From Rhizophagus clarus (taxonomy: Eukaryota > Glomeromycota > Glomeromycetes > Glomerales > Glomeraceae): DNA of 64,000 nucleotides. The position numbers were made by a program, and so were the translations under genes. Of this stretch, positions 11,239 through 21,505 are shown in pieces (position 1 is the stretch's first letter; each line of letters opens with the position of its first letter). The stretch spans positions 744,001 to 808,000 of the forward strand of contig BLAL01000356.1 of the NCBI GenBank assembly GCA_015698045.1, read 5' to 3'. The notes beneath the pieces were generated by a model. It was not told where the DNA came from. It saw only the letters and a program-made list of their open reading frames with translations, and did not search any database.

Positions 11239-11261
11239 AAAAAAAAAAAAAAAAAAAAAAA
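11239..11261 (+). repeat. Poly(A) tail of the LINE
   Basis: An uninterrupted run of 23 A follows AATAAA (11219-11224) by 14 bp. This is the normal 3' end of a retroposed transcript. Confidence 0.85.
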
Positions 11262-11932
11262 TTATTTAATTTTTTATTTTTAGTATTCTTTTTTTATTCT
11301 TTTTTATAAGAATATTTTTTAAATTATAAAATAAATACCTAAATGAAAACTAAATGAAAACTAGGTTTTTTTATTAATTTTATAATTTTTTTAAACTTTG
11401 AAATGGATATCTAAATAAGTAAGAAATAAGTAAAAACTTGATTTTTTTTATTAATTTTATTTAAGAACATTTATTAATATTTTTTTTTATTTTTTTTATT
11501 GTAAGAAATATTTTTAAAGTATTTTTCTATTTTAATTTGGAACTTGAAAATAAAGATTAGTGAGTAGTATTTTAAAAAGTTAAAAGTGAAGTTTAATTTT
11601 TTTTATATAAAAATATTTATTAATAATTTTTTTATTTTTTTTTTTTGTAAATTTTAATTTAAAAATAATTTAATACTGTTTAACAATAACTAATATAATA
11701 AATAAATAATTATTGTTATTTAATAATTTAATCAGAAATATTTTTTAAGGAACTGTTACTTTTATAATAAAAATAGTATATTTAATATAAAATTTGGGTT
11801 AAAAAGATAAGAAAAAAAAGTTTAGTTAATTAGCTAAAACTTGAATATTATGATAAATCTTGAATAGTTATATGATTTTTATTTTTTTTTATTTTTTATT
11901 TTTTTTTTTTTTTGGTTAAAAGACATGCTAAA
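11262..11932. other. AT-rich spacer without recognised genes
   Basis: Very AT-rich sequence with long T and A runs separates the LINE tail from the CACTA terminus. No ORF or RNA gene could be supported. Confidence 0.6.
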
Positions 11933-12140
11933 CACTGGTCAAAATCAATACTATCAGGTACATATCGGGCGTCTATATATCAGTGACTAATCAGATACAT
12001 ATCGGGTTTTTATACATATCGGACACCCGATTTGTCACATCTCAAAATATGTCTAAAATTATAATTATCAAAGACCCCGATATTTAAACTTTTAGTCCCC
12101 GATATGTTGGCTAATATATATCGGTTACCCGATATTTGTA
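11933..12140. repeat. Left TIR and subterminal CCGATAT repeats of the CACTA element
   Basis: The terminus CACTGGTCAAAATC is followed by repeated direct and inverted copies of ATATCGGG, CCCGATA and CCGATATGT (for example 11965, 12000, 12027, 12077, 12098 and 12120). In this superfamily, subterminal repeats are where the accessory DNA-binding protein assembles. That role here is inferred. Confidence 0.75.
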
Positions 12141-12571
12141 CGATTTTTTAAATGATAATAATCGGATCACATGTTTGTTATTAGTCATTACGTATTTTCA
12201 AATTATAAATTAATCCTCTAATATATCTGATATGTAACAAATAAAATAGAAATACATTGTCTCGCATGCAGAACGGATTAGATTAAATTTGTTTCAATTA
12301 AAGTTTTTTTAAAAATAAACGTAAACACAAATCAATTTTGAACCTAGCTTATTAAATTTTTGATTAACTTTTAATTAAACTGCATACGGATGATTGATTC
12401 AATTTATTATATAATCAAATAACATAAATCTATTTAAGACTAGATTTAATGAGTAAAAAGAAAATTATTGAATTATTTTGATTTATGCTTTTTGGTTCTC
12501 TTTTATTTTGTTTTTTTTTTTAGTTTTTCTCTTCTTTTCTTCTATTTGAATTAGAAAAAAAAATTATTGAA

Positions 12572-13766
12572 TTATTTTGATTTATGTTTTTTGGTTCTCT
12601 TTTGTTTTGGGTTTTTTTTAGTTTTTCTCTTCTTTCTATTATTTGAATTAGTTCTATTTGGGATTTCTTCTTTGTCTTTATCGTGGTTATCATCGGTATC
12701 ATAATCGTATATCGGAATATCAACACTTGAATGGTTAAACTGTTTGAGCGACTCTTGATTTAAACACCAGTTTGGTGCACCCATAGGTGGTACGCTAGAT
12801 GCAGATATGTTGTCAGCTTTTTTAGGGTTTAAAGTTGGTGGTTTTTTCCTTAATAATTCGACCGTCAGATCAATTCGGTCGTGTAATAATCGTAAAAGCT
12901 TAAATAAATAAATTACTATTAGTGTTTTTGATAAATAAACTAATAAAATAATAAATATACATACTGCAGAAGAACGCCACCATTTATCATAAATGTATAC
13001 TGATGTTGACTTTTCTTTAACGGCTTCCTCAATAACTTCACCATCTTCAACTACTGCAGGTCGGATAACAGTCCAATCTTCCTCAGGATCTGTTTCTTCC
13101 CACTCTTCCGAGTGGTAACCCGAATCTTTAAGAATTTTTACAAGGTCTCCTTCTGGATACCTGACAATATACTTATCTTTACCTTCTATCAAATAGTTTG
13201 TTGCTTTTGTTCTTCTTTTTTTTTCTAGTAATGTAATTGATAGTTAACTACTAACTTTTCATTTCACATTAATTGAATATTTACTTACGTCTTGCATCCT
13301 CGAATTCTTTTTTGCCCTTCTCTTATCTTGTTTTATTCTTTCTTCTCCTTGATTTTTAATGTTATTCACACGATACCGAGAACGCCATCGTCCGTACAAA
13401 ATTTTTAGTAACTTGCCGTTTGTAATATTATATTTTTTATTCATGAGCTTGTACAAAGGCGGCAATAGTTTTGTTACTATGTTTTCCTTTTGCTCTACCC
13501 AAGTCCGTTCCTCATCTATTTTATAAGTATCTCTTAATTCCGAGTCTACCCATATATAGACTTCTTTCTATAGAATAATAGATAAACGTAAATAGAATGA
13601 AAAAAAAACCATAAATGATAAATAAATAATAAATAATACTTGCTTTAATCGTTTTATACGAAGCAGCTGACGATGATGATGAGGAAGAGGAAGAGGAAGC
13701 GGAAGCGGAAGAGGAAGAGGAAGAGGAAGAGCTTACAGATTCCTGATCACTGTCCCTGTCCATCAT
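12572..13766 (-). CDS. Putative accessory ORF of the CACTA element (serine-rich N-terminus, basic C-terminus), about 4 exons
   Basis: A divergent minus-strand gene appears to start at 13766 (MMDRDSDQESV, then about 25 Ser/Ala). A GT-AG intron near 13564-13639 leads to an exon ending at 13289 (KLLPPLYKLMNKKYN, GKLLKILYGRWRSRYRV), with a clear GTAAGT donor. After a second intron the frame continues from about 13225 to 12572 (YIVRYPEGDLVKILKDSGYH, DPEEDWTVIRP). A third intron at about 12898-12966 is followed by LLHDRIDLTVELLRKKPPTL and a Lys/Arg-rich end. The phase between exons 2 and 3 fits only if the 9-A run at about 13225 were one base longer, so the copy is probably slightly damaged. I do not recognise the family. 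Its position opposite the transposase suggests a TNPA-like DNA-binding accessory protein, which is inference. Confidence 0.5.
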
Positions 13767-13861
13767 TACTTATATTTCAGTTGAGTGCAAAACTTTGAAT
13801 GAGAAGAAGAGTTTTCAGAACGCGAAAAGGTTGCATATTTATATAGATTTCAGGTGCAACT

Positions 13862-14005
13862 ACGCGAACCTGATCCTGGAAAATTCTGAGGATTCCCTTA
13901 CGCGAATCTGATTCCGAAGGTTTCCTCACGCGAATCTGATCAAACGCGAACCTGATCCTGATTACGCAATCCGATTTAAAAGAATTCAACGCGAATCTGA
14001 TCCTG
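13862..14005. promoter_or_regulatory. Five-copy ACGCGAAYCTGATYC repeat in the divergent promoter of the CACTA element
   Basis: Copies start at 13862, 13900, 13928, 13944 and 13989, with a partial copy at about 13974 (ACGCAATCCGATT). They lie between the start of the minus-strand accessory ORF (13766) and the TNP2 ATG (14085). Same-orientation clustered copies in a divergent intergenic region fit a binding site for a regulator or for the element's own protein. Confidence 0.6.
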
Positions 14006-14084
14006 AAAGAATTATACTTCATTTGAATAGCTGTCTAAATATTCTAAACTTTTTCATATATTTTAGTAAATATATTTTAGCAAA

Positions 14085-17000
14085 ATGAGTAATAAAACTT
14101 CAGTAGCCGATTTAATAAAACATAATAAAAATTGTAAAAATGAAACCTCTGTTGCTGATTTATTAAAGCCCAAAAAGAAGTATTTGTATGCATGTAATTG
14201 TATTCTTTGTAATGGTGAAGAAGTTGACCCTCGTACTCTAAAGAAACATGCAAAAGACAAACGCCTATGGAAGTTAAACCATAATAGAAAAGATCAAGAA
14301 AATGCCATTATGACAAGTGAACAAAATCTCACCAGAACAAATTCAAAAAAGCGGAAAATAGATGACCCTGATTCTTTCCAATTAAATAATTCAGATAATG
14401 AAGAAGGTATACCGCCTGATTCTTTTCCTGATTCATTCCCTGATTCTTTTCAATTAAATGAAGAAGAAAATATAAACACATTTTCATCAAACTTTCGTGT
14501 TCCTGCATCTAAACTTGATAAAAATGATGATGATAATTATGAAAATGAAGAAGAGACGGATGATAATACAGATCAGGAAGAAGAAAATGAAGGTGAAAAT
14601 ATTTTCACATCTCCCAAATTTGATAGCGATGAAGTGTTTGTGATAGAAAACTTAAATGATTCGTTGGAAACTGAAATAATTCTATGGCTATTTAAATTCC
14701 AACAAAGATTTCGCCTTACTGACACGGCAATTGAAGCGTTAATAAAATTCTTACATATTGTACTTACTCTTTTAAATAATTCACAATTCAAAAAATTTCC
14801 TAACTCCTTATTTAAGGCAAAAGGATATTTGAATATTTTGCAACCAAAAATGCAGTTAGCTGTATGCAATAATTGTCATAAAATGCATAATGTTGAAGAT
14901 ATTGTCACATATAAGAAAGAAGGAAAAGTCACCATTAAGAATTGCCTACATGAAGAATTTCCAGATAATCCAACACCAAGTCGTCGTAACCAATGCAACA
15001 ATCTACTTACTGTTCTTAAAAAACGTAAAGGAGAAACAATTGCTGTGCCACGTAGTCTTTATCCTAAACCAAGCATTTGTCAGCAATTGAGTATGTTATA
15101 TCAACGACCTGGTTTTGAAAATATGTTGAAACCATCAGGATTTCAAAGAAAAGGAGATATCTATTCAGATATTTATGATGGAAAAGTATAGAAAACATTT
15201 CCATTTGATGGCAGTACCTTTTTTACGCCAGAAACTGCCACAAGCCATCTAGGTCTTCTCTTTAATCTTGACTGGTTCCAGCCATTTACCTACACACAAC
15301 ACAGTACTGGTGCAATATATGCATCTATATGCAACCTTCCAAGATCGGAAAGAAATAAGCCTGAAAACATTATATATTTGGGTTTTTTACCAGGACCAAA
15401 AGAGGTAGGATTAGAACGTATCAATCATTATTTGGCCCCTATTGTAGACGAATTTTTAAAACTTTGGAAGGGTTGGAAAGTACCAAAGACATACCAGTGT
15501 CCTGGTAGTTTAAATATAAAGGTTGCATTGATTGTTGGATCATCTGATATACCAGCTACACGAAAGTTGTTTGGTCATGGATCTGCAGTAATGAAATGCC
15601 ATAGATGTGAGAAACGTAGTATTTATAGTGGAGAATATAATAAAACTCACTATGGAGGGGATCACAACTATGAGATAAGTACCGCAGAATCACATAAGAA
15701 ATATGCTCATGAATGGTTGCAATGTAATTCGAAGAATTCTAGAGATAATCATTTCAAAAAGCATGGTGTGCGCTGGTCTGAATTGCTTCGTCTTCCGTAT
15801 ATGGATCCTATACGTTTTGCTGCAGTGGATCCAATGCATTGCCTTTTCCTTGGTGTAGCAAAATGGATAATCAAATCAATTTTTGTGAATCAGGGAAAAT
15901 TAAGTATGGAACAACTTCAGGTAGCACAACAAAGAATGGATCATGTTGAATTACCTTCTGACATCGGTCGCATTCCTCCAAAAATTGCTATTGGAAACGA
16001 TGGCTTTTCTAATTTGACTGCTGATCAATAGAAAACTTTCATCATGATCTATTCGACTAATATTCTATGGGATATGCTAGACAATAGCGATAGAAAGATT
16101 TTAGGCCATTTTGTTCGGGCATGTAATCTTTTGGCAGCAAGATTCATTACCGAAGATGATTTAAAAGAAGCACAAGAAAGGTTAAAAGACATGGCTCACC
16201 TCATAGAAAACACATATGGGCCAGAATTCATAACAAGTAACATACATTTGGCGCTTCACATTCCTGATTGTTGTCGTGATTATGGTCCTATATATAGTTA
16301 TTGGCTTTTTCCATTTGAGAGACTTAATGGATATATAGGTAAAGTCCTGACTTTACATCGATATCTCTTAAATTTTTTAATAAATGTATATTTCTTATTA
16401 TTTAGGATCGTATCCTAACAGTAATCGACAAATAGAGCCTGAACTTATAAAAATCGTCCTCAAGAATACTCTTGTAGATTATCACTTAACGTGCAAATGG
16501 ACATCTGGTCTTCTTGATAAATCTCTTTGCCTTCTTATGGCAAGAAAGACTGTAGGTAGTTTGGCCCTCACAGAAGAAAGGGAAGAATTGCAGCATTTTC
16601 TATCTATGAGACACAATATATCTACGTTTTCCAAGATATATGGTACTGAGACATTACCAGGTCAAATGCTTAAGCCTTCATATTTCAAAGTTATTATGCC
16701 TTTAGAATTGCGCAATTTTCTATGTGAATGGTATTCTATATTATATGAAAAAGAACAAGGAGAAATATTAGGATTTATGGACCTGGTAGTTAATCAGCAC
16801 GCAAGATTGCAAATTGGCGCTGAAATATTTGGGTCTATGATATCAAGTCTACAAGAAAGAAATGCGACCATATTTGCAAAATGGAAAGCAGCTAATGATG
16901 AATCAATTGATGCATACCCGGGTGAAGTACAATATTACTTTGAGCATACGCTTAGATTTCCTGAAGGACCCAAAACACATCTTCTAGCATACGTGAAATG

Positions 17001-17223
17001 GTATAAATGTGCACCTTCCTCTGATATTCGATTTAAACATAACTTTATGAGACCAGACATATCAAATACGGAATTGTGGAGAACTGAATACTATGAGGAA
17101 GGCTGTGATTCATTGCTACCGGTTCATAGAATATTATGTAGAGCTACAAAATTTAAATATGTTACAATTGGAAAACAAAATTACCTATCAATAATACCTT
17201 TAAATAGAAAATTTAATTTATAA
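14085..17223 (+). pseudogene. TNP2-type CACTA transposase, 1023 codons, interrupted only by two TAG codons
   Basis: Two exons (14085-16338 and 16406-17223) join in phase across a GTAAAG…TTTAG intron. They give a 1023-codon frame whose only defects are TAG at 15189-15191 and 16029-16031. Both TAGs lie at expected Trp positions, in the same local context (x*KTF, TAGAAAAC), and LTADQW is a TNP2-like motif. The N-terminus has repeated TSVADL and DSFPDSF segments, a C-x-C-x2-C cluster (YACNCILCNG) and an acidic linker. The core has GFLPGPKEVGLERINHYLAP, the cysteine pair KCHRCEKR and the acidic catalytic-type block FAAVDPMHCLFLG at about 15825. Length and order suit TNP2. It is dead unless the stops are read through or edited. 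Confidence 0.85.
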
Positions 17224-17775
17224 ATAAAATGCAGCCATGCAAATTACGTAACAGTGTAAAAAATTTCAAACTTGTTTTTAATAAAATGTGATTAGGACGA
17301 TAAAATGTGGTGAAACATAGTACAATTTGATCATTTGATAGGAAAATTGTGACGAAATCTAATGGCGAAAACCGAAACCTTTTTATATAATGGATGACGA
17401 TTCTGAAAATGACGATTACGAAAAATAATATTAATAATGATGAAAGTGAGGGAGAGAGAGGAAATTTCGACTAAGATGTAGAGGACTTGTTGAACGAATT
17501 CATCAATGTATATGAAAACGAATAAATTTTATTTATTTAAAGTTGTCGTAACTCAGAATAATTGATATTGTAATATTGTATTATTTGTAATAAGTTTTCA
17601 CATTAAAATCTTCGAATATAAGCCTTCAACTGACCCACCCGCGACACACCCACGATATAACTCATTTTTTTATTAATAGTTTACCGCGATACAACCGCGA
17701 CAAGCCCGTGACATGTCTAGTTATTTCATTATATTAAATCGTGTTACAATTAATAGGGAATTTTTGATGTAACAT

Positions 17776-18011
17776 TGTCTCCAAAGTATTATGTCATTCC
17801 ATCCTTTTGTTTATTATAACGAATAAAGTAAGGTTGTAGGCGTAGTAATTTATTTTAAGACTAATGATTCATATGATTAAATCGCAAAACGAATAATGTC
17901 TCCAAAGTATTATGTCATTCCATCCTTTTGTTTATTATAACGAATATAGTAAGGTTGTAGGCATAGTAATTTATTAGACTTTAATGATTCATATGATTAA
18001 ATCGCAAAAGA
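17776..18011 (+). repeat. Tandem duplication, about 121-bp unit
   Basis: TGTCTCCAAAGTATTATGTC starts at 17776 and again at 17897. The following sequence matches nearly base for base through TTCATATGATTAAATCGCAA. This is non-coding and internal to the CACTA element. Confidence 0.85.
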
Positions 18012-18080
18012 ATAGGACAAATTAATGAATACAACGAAGAAATGATATAGACCAGTAATAAATTCGATCAAATTCTTATA

Positions 18081-18209
18081 AAAGGATAACAAATTTTATC
18101 AACCTAACAATTGTTTTTTACGAGATTTTTTATCTTTTCTATTCTAAAAGGATAACAAATTTTATCAACCTAACAATTGTTTTTTTACGAGTTTTTTATC
18201 TTTTCTACA
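18081..18209 (+). repeat. Tandem duplication, 66-bp unit, upstream of the SANT-like gene
   Basis: AAAGGATAACAAATTTTATC begins at 18081 and again at 18147. The second copy ends directly at the start codon of the SANT-like gene, so the duplicated unit forms its 5' flank. Confidence 0.8.
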
Positions 18210-18857
18210 ATGTGGTCCAAAGATCAGTTAAATTACTTAATTGAAAAAAGAAAAAGTGAAAATGAAAATTATCATCAATTAAATAATAACATGAGATACA
18301 ATTACTGGAAAACTCTTGCGAGTGAAATAAATATTAAATTTGGAACAGATTATTCAGGAAAAAAGTGTAAAAAAAAATTCTACGGATTAGTGCGTGCTTA
18401 TAAGGTATATAAATAAAATATTTCGTATCACTAATATAAATACTAAACATGACATGATTTTATCAGAAAATGAAAAAATATGTAGATGGCGATCCCAAGG
18501 GTAAGAAAACGATGTTAGGAGAAATGTTTTTCGAAGAATTTAAAGAACATTTCTGGGAAAAACCAAGTAAATATCACAAATATAAATATTAAATATTTTT
18601 ATATTTAACTTTTATTAATTAATTGTTCTTTATTATTAGGAACGAATTATGATATAATTCACGATATTAACGAAAGGTCGAGAGCGACGTCCCAGGCGAC
18701 AACTCCCTTAAATTATTCTCCTCTCTCATCGCCGCCACCACCACCTCCTCCTTATTCACCACCTAATATTATCAATCTAACTTCGCCACCACCACCACCA
18801 CCTCCTTCTTCACTACCACCTCCTTCTTCACCACCCAACATTATCAACATAGATTGA
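18210..18857 (+). CDS. SANT/Myb-like (trihelix or MADF-type) DNA-binding protein with proline-rich tail
   Basis: Three exons (18210-18404, 18467-18566 and 18640-18857) join in frame through introns of 62 and 73 bp with GT and AG ends. They encode about 170 residues. Residues 1-65 start MWSKDQLNYLIEKRK and include NYWKTLASEINIKF and a basic CKKKFYGLVRAYK. This is the tryptophan-spaced layout of a Myb/SANT-like domain. The last exon is a run of Pro/Ser repeats (SPPPPPPPYSPPN) ending NIINID. The ATG at 18210 was chosen because upstream codons read only into duplicated non-coding repeat. It lies inside the CACTA element and may be an element gene or a captured host gene. The domain call is by eye. 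Confidence 0.6.
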
Positions 18858-18948
18858 TAACAACAATGTGTGTATATAAATTCAATTATTCAAAATTTTA
18901 ATTGATAACAACAATGTGTGTATATAAATTCAATTATTCAAAATTTTA
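18853..18948 (+). repeat. Tandem duplication, 48-bp unit
   Basis: ATTGATAACAACAATGTGTG begins at 18853 and again at 18901. The two 48-bp copies are identical until the last bases. The first copy contains the stop codon of the SANT-like gene. Confidence 0.9.
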
Positions 18949-18971
18949 TTACAAATTTTTTTTTTTCAAAT

Positions 18972-19094
18972 GTAGATGAATTTCCTCTTTGTATCCATTT
19001 GCTTTCTGATGAACATCAACAGCTTTCTAGCGAGGCATTAGAAGCTGGACGTATTTGTGCTAACAAATATATTTTAAAATTGGCCAGGGCAAAT
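18972..19094 (+). pseudogene. Captured fragment of ribosomal protein uL16 (RPL10)
   Basis: The frame reads [18 protein letters not shown] followed by [18 protein letters not shown]. This matches the conserved uL16/RPL10 segment VDEFP…[21 protein letters not shown]-rich tract and a TAG acceptor (18973-18975) sit immediately upstream, so it looks like the start of a genuine RPL10 exon copied with its intron edge. The match is lost after about 19094 through a frameshift, and no other RPL10 exon is visible. It is therefore a gene fragment inside the CACTA element and not a working ribosomal gene. Confidence 0.75.
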
Positions 19095-19650
19095 ATTTTT
19101 GAGCTAGTATTAAAATTAATCAATTATAAAAAAATATATATATAATATGAATATAAATAAACTATTTATTGCTTTATTATATAAGTAAGTTTTTAAATGG
19201 TTTGATATTTTCATTTGATATGATATTTTATAATTCATATAAATAAACTTTTCGATGGCTTTTTGAATAGAAAAAGAAATTTACAGAAATCGATAATGTT
19301 CTTCAAAAGAAATTTTTTATAAATCATTTAAATTACAGTTTGAAATTCAACATTACAGTCAACTTGATATATTTATTCCAGTTTGGAACCGTCATGTACT
19401 GTACTAGTCATGTTATACTAATATCAATTTAGTTTTCAAACACATTGTTGATCACCAATTAAGTTATTTTCCTTAAGATTATCATGAAATATCCCGAATT
19501 TTTGTCGCGTTTTATCTTAAAAAGATAAAATAACTTCTTTTCTCTCTTTTAACAAATATTTTTCTTCAAATATTATTTCTATTTTTTCCATAACTCTCTT
19601 ACTCTTTTTCCGCTCTCTATTGCTTTCATATCCTTCTTGTATATCTTTGT
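19095..19650. other. Non-coding stretch within the CACTA element
   Basis: AT-rich sequence with no supported ORF. The last 100 bp are pyrimidine-rich and lead into an intron donor (AAAG|GTAAGC at 19656), so this may be the promoter and 5' exon of the structured transcript that follows. Confidence 0.4.
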
Positions 19651-19659
19651 TAAAGGTAA

Positions 19660-19807
19660 GCACGCGCTCCCTGAGTTTACGCTGGTCACTGCACGTATTA
19701 TAAAGATTACGGTCTAACTAAAGATAAACTGTCTTAAATATTCCAATAATCTAATATACACGATATACCAGTATTGCTTCATAGTTTTAATGATACTGCT
19801 TACAAGA
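19660..19807 (+). ncRNA. Candidate H/ACA snoRNA in an intron (A)
   Basis: Inside a GTAAGC…TTTTTTACAG intron (19656-19920), a hinge AGATAA (19722-19727, consensus ANANNA) is followed by a hairpin closed by CAGTAT (19769-19774) and ATACTG (19793-19798). ACA lies at 19802-19804, three bases before a plausible 3' end at 19807. The order 5' domain, H box, 3' hairpin, ACA and a size near 150 nt fit the H/ACA class. The 5' hairpin is less clear, and guide targets were not tested. Confidence 0.4.
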
Positions 19808-19932
19808 TAGTTAGGAGTCTGTGGGGTTCAAGGAATAGTTGGCTTGGGGTCACATGGAATGCGAACCAGATGTCACCTTCTAACTTTTACGTCCTTTATT
19901 TATTTATATATTTTTTACAGACTTCAATAATC

Positions 19933-20415
19933 ATGGCTTGTAGACGTTCCTTTACTTCTCGCCGTAAATCTACTCTCCGTTTCAGACAAAAGTTAAAGAA
20001 GCCAACGTTTATTTGGATATTGCTAAAGGTGAGTGTGGTTCATATTTGGTCATAGCTGCTTGAGTTGATTTCTAAAGGGTGACTGCGGACGCGTTGTAAA
20101 GATAAATGTCTTACGTCAGGATGGTTATTATCATCCAGTCCTGAAAGGATCCTGCGAAACACTTGTACGCGGTTGTTGAATATTGTGACGTTTATACTTG
20201 CTCATCTAGTACTCCTGGATGACCCTTTTATTTTCCTTTCTTTGTTATTATAGGTCATGTTAAACGTATCACTCAACTGTCTTCGTCCCAATAAAAGAGA
20301 ATGTCGTGAACTGGTTAATCTAAAGCGAGCCTTTCTTTCTTTAAAACGTTCCATTTCTTATGATCCTCGTCATCAACCTCCGCAAACTTCTTTCAAATTT
20401 TGCCAGATTTTATAA
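19933..20415 (+). CDS. Unrecognised small basic protein, two exons, or spliced exons of an ncRNA host transcript
   Basis: ATG at 19933 opens MACRRSFTSRRKSTLRFRQK. The exon ends at 20028 with GTGAGT. Intron 20029-20253 ends TTATTATAG, and the frame continues from 20254 to TAA at 20413-20415, giving 85 residues rich in Arg, Lys and Ser. I do not recognise it. Because both neighbouring introns contain snoRNA-like structures, these exons may simply be those of a snoRNA host whose coding capacity is incidental. Confidence 0.3.
20035..20164 (+). ncRNA. Candidate H/ACA snoRNA in an intron (B)
   Basis: Intron 20029-20253 contains a hinge AGATAA (20100-20105), a 3' hairpin closed by CAGGAT (20117-20122) and ATCCTG (20149-20154), and ACA at 20159-20161 three bases before 20164. 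The hinge context (TAAAGATAAA…TGTCTTA) and closing stem resemble those of candidate A in the previous intron. Total length of about 130 nt is typical of H/ACA RNAs. The assignment rests only on box and stem order. Confidence 0.45.
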
Positions 20416-20819
20416 TTTTAATTTCTTTGTGTTGATATCATTAGGGCTCTATAAGGCAAGTGCGCTATTCAATGCTTCGCGCTGAATGGTTTTAATGTAA
20501 GGGGTAGGCCGTCACACCTCGACAGATTGTAAGCAATATACGTATCGCGCGTTAGCAGTCGGGCGATCCCAGCCGCTTTTATGTTATTTCACTGTTTCAT
20601 ATTTGAAATACTCGGTATTTCCATTCTTCTGCTAACGCTTGCCAACCCTATTCTTTCCCTTTCTTCTTTTTAGGTTTTCTCTACTATCTTCTTCTACTGT
20701 CCTTCTACTGTCCTTCTTTTCGTAACGTTTTCATATCTCACGTTGTTTTACTCTAAAATAGGGTAAGTAATTAATATCATTTATATCTTATTCCCTTCCT
20801 TCACCTTTCCTGAACATAC

Positions 20820-20940
20820 GTGCCTTCACTGGCAGGTCCATCTATATACCTTGTGTTATAGGTATATGCGCAAATAAAATACATATTCTTCTGTAGTGAG
20901 TTATTCACGATAGGCTAGCCTCCTAAGATATGTATGGGAC
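20820..20940 (+). ncRNA. Weak third hairpin-hinge-hairpin RNA candidate
   Basis: ATATACCT (20844-20851) pairs perfectly with AGGTATAT (20860-20867). AAATAA (20872-20877) could be an H box, and ACATAT (20881-20886) pairs with ATATGT (20928-20933). No ACA occurs at the expected spacing after the second stem, so this is weaker than candidates A and B. Confidence 0.25.
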
Positions 20941-20944
20941 TGAG

Positions 20945-21505
20945 TATCGTTACTTGTCTATACACTATCTTATTATTTCATCATCAGTCAATACTTTGTC
21001 GCCTTTTATCCTTCGTCAGCAAATTCTTCGTCAGCAAATACTCTATTCGCCAACACTAACTATTAATTACTTACTTTAGTTATTCCTATAACTAATATAT
21101 ATATATATATACTTCACTTTTAGCACTTTTAGGTTTCCATCGGCATTGTTTTAACTTTCAAAAGTACCTAATACGGCAAATTTTCAATTTTTTTATTTCA
21201 CTCGTTTCGCTAATAAATTTTTATCGTATAGTATAAACTGAAAAATTTGAATTTTATTAAAAGATATATTTATAATCTGTAAAATAAAAAATAGCAATAC
21301 AAATTGATAAAAATTTTGCATTTTTGCATTTTACATATAATTTTGAAAAAGGTGTATGTACATGTTATTTGCTTCGCAAAGTCATCTATAAGCTCATTGT
21401 CGTTGCCATCATCTCTGTCAGAAAGGATAATGTCGTACTTATAAAAAAAAAATTAAAATAATAATATTTTAAGTGATAATTTAAATTTGATTAATAAAAT
21501 TTTAC
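20945..21505. other. AT-rich stretch, no gene supported
   Basis: Mostly A/T with short TATATA runs. On the minus strand, 21360-21440 stays open after a TTATAAG acceptor (DIILSDRDDGNDNELIDDF) and could be the exon following the RGG-coding one, but evidence is slight. Confidence 0.35.

Larger units (their letters stand above)
1..11261 (+). mobile_element. Degenerate non-LTR (LINE-type) retrotransposon with RNase H, split by three nested insertions
   Basis: Four blocks (1-589, 3005-3584, 6272-8973, 10528-11238) on the plus strand read as successive parts of one LINE polyprotein. They carry an upstream region, reverse transcriptase (including the YIDDTA catalytic box at 6310-6327), RNase H (YTDGS near 7916; DELAKKGAD near 8333) and a C-terminal C-x2-C...H-x4-C knuckle near 8725-8780. 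The element ends in AATAAA (11219-11224) and 23 A residues (11239-11261), as expected for a retroposed copy. Its left end is outside the window. The gaps between blocks are filled exactly by a hAT-like element, a Tigger element and a second hAT-like element. Many in-frame stops and several frameshifts show that it is dead. The family assignment rests on motifs only. Confidence 0.85.

Noticed and set aside
13521..13766. Poly-Ser 81-residue ORF as a stand-alone gene
   Set aside because: A GT-AG intron interrupts it, and its true continuation is the downstream exons of the CACTA accessory gene.
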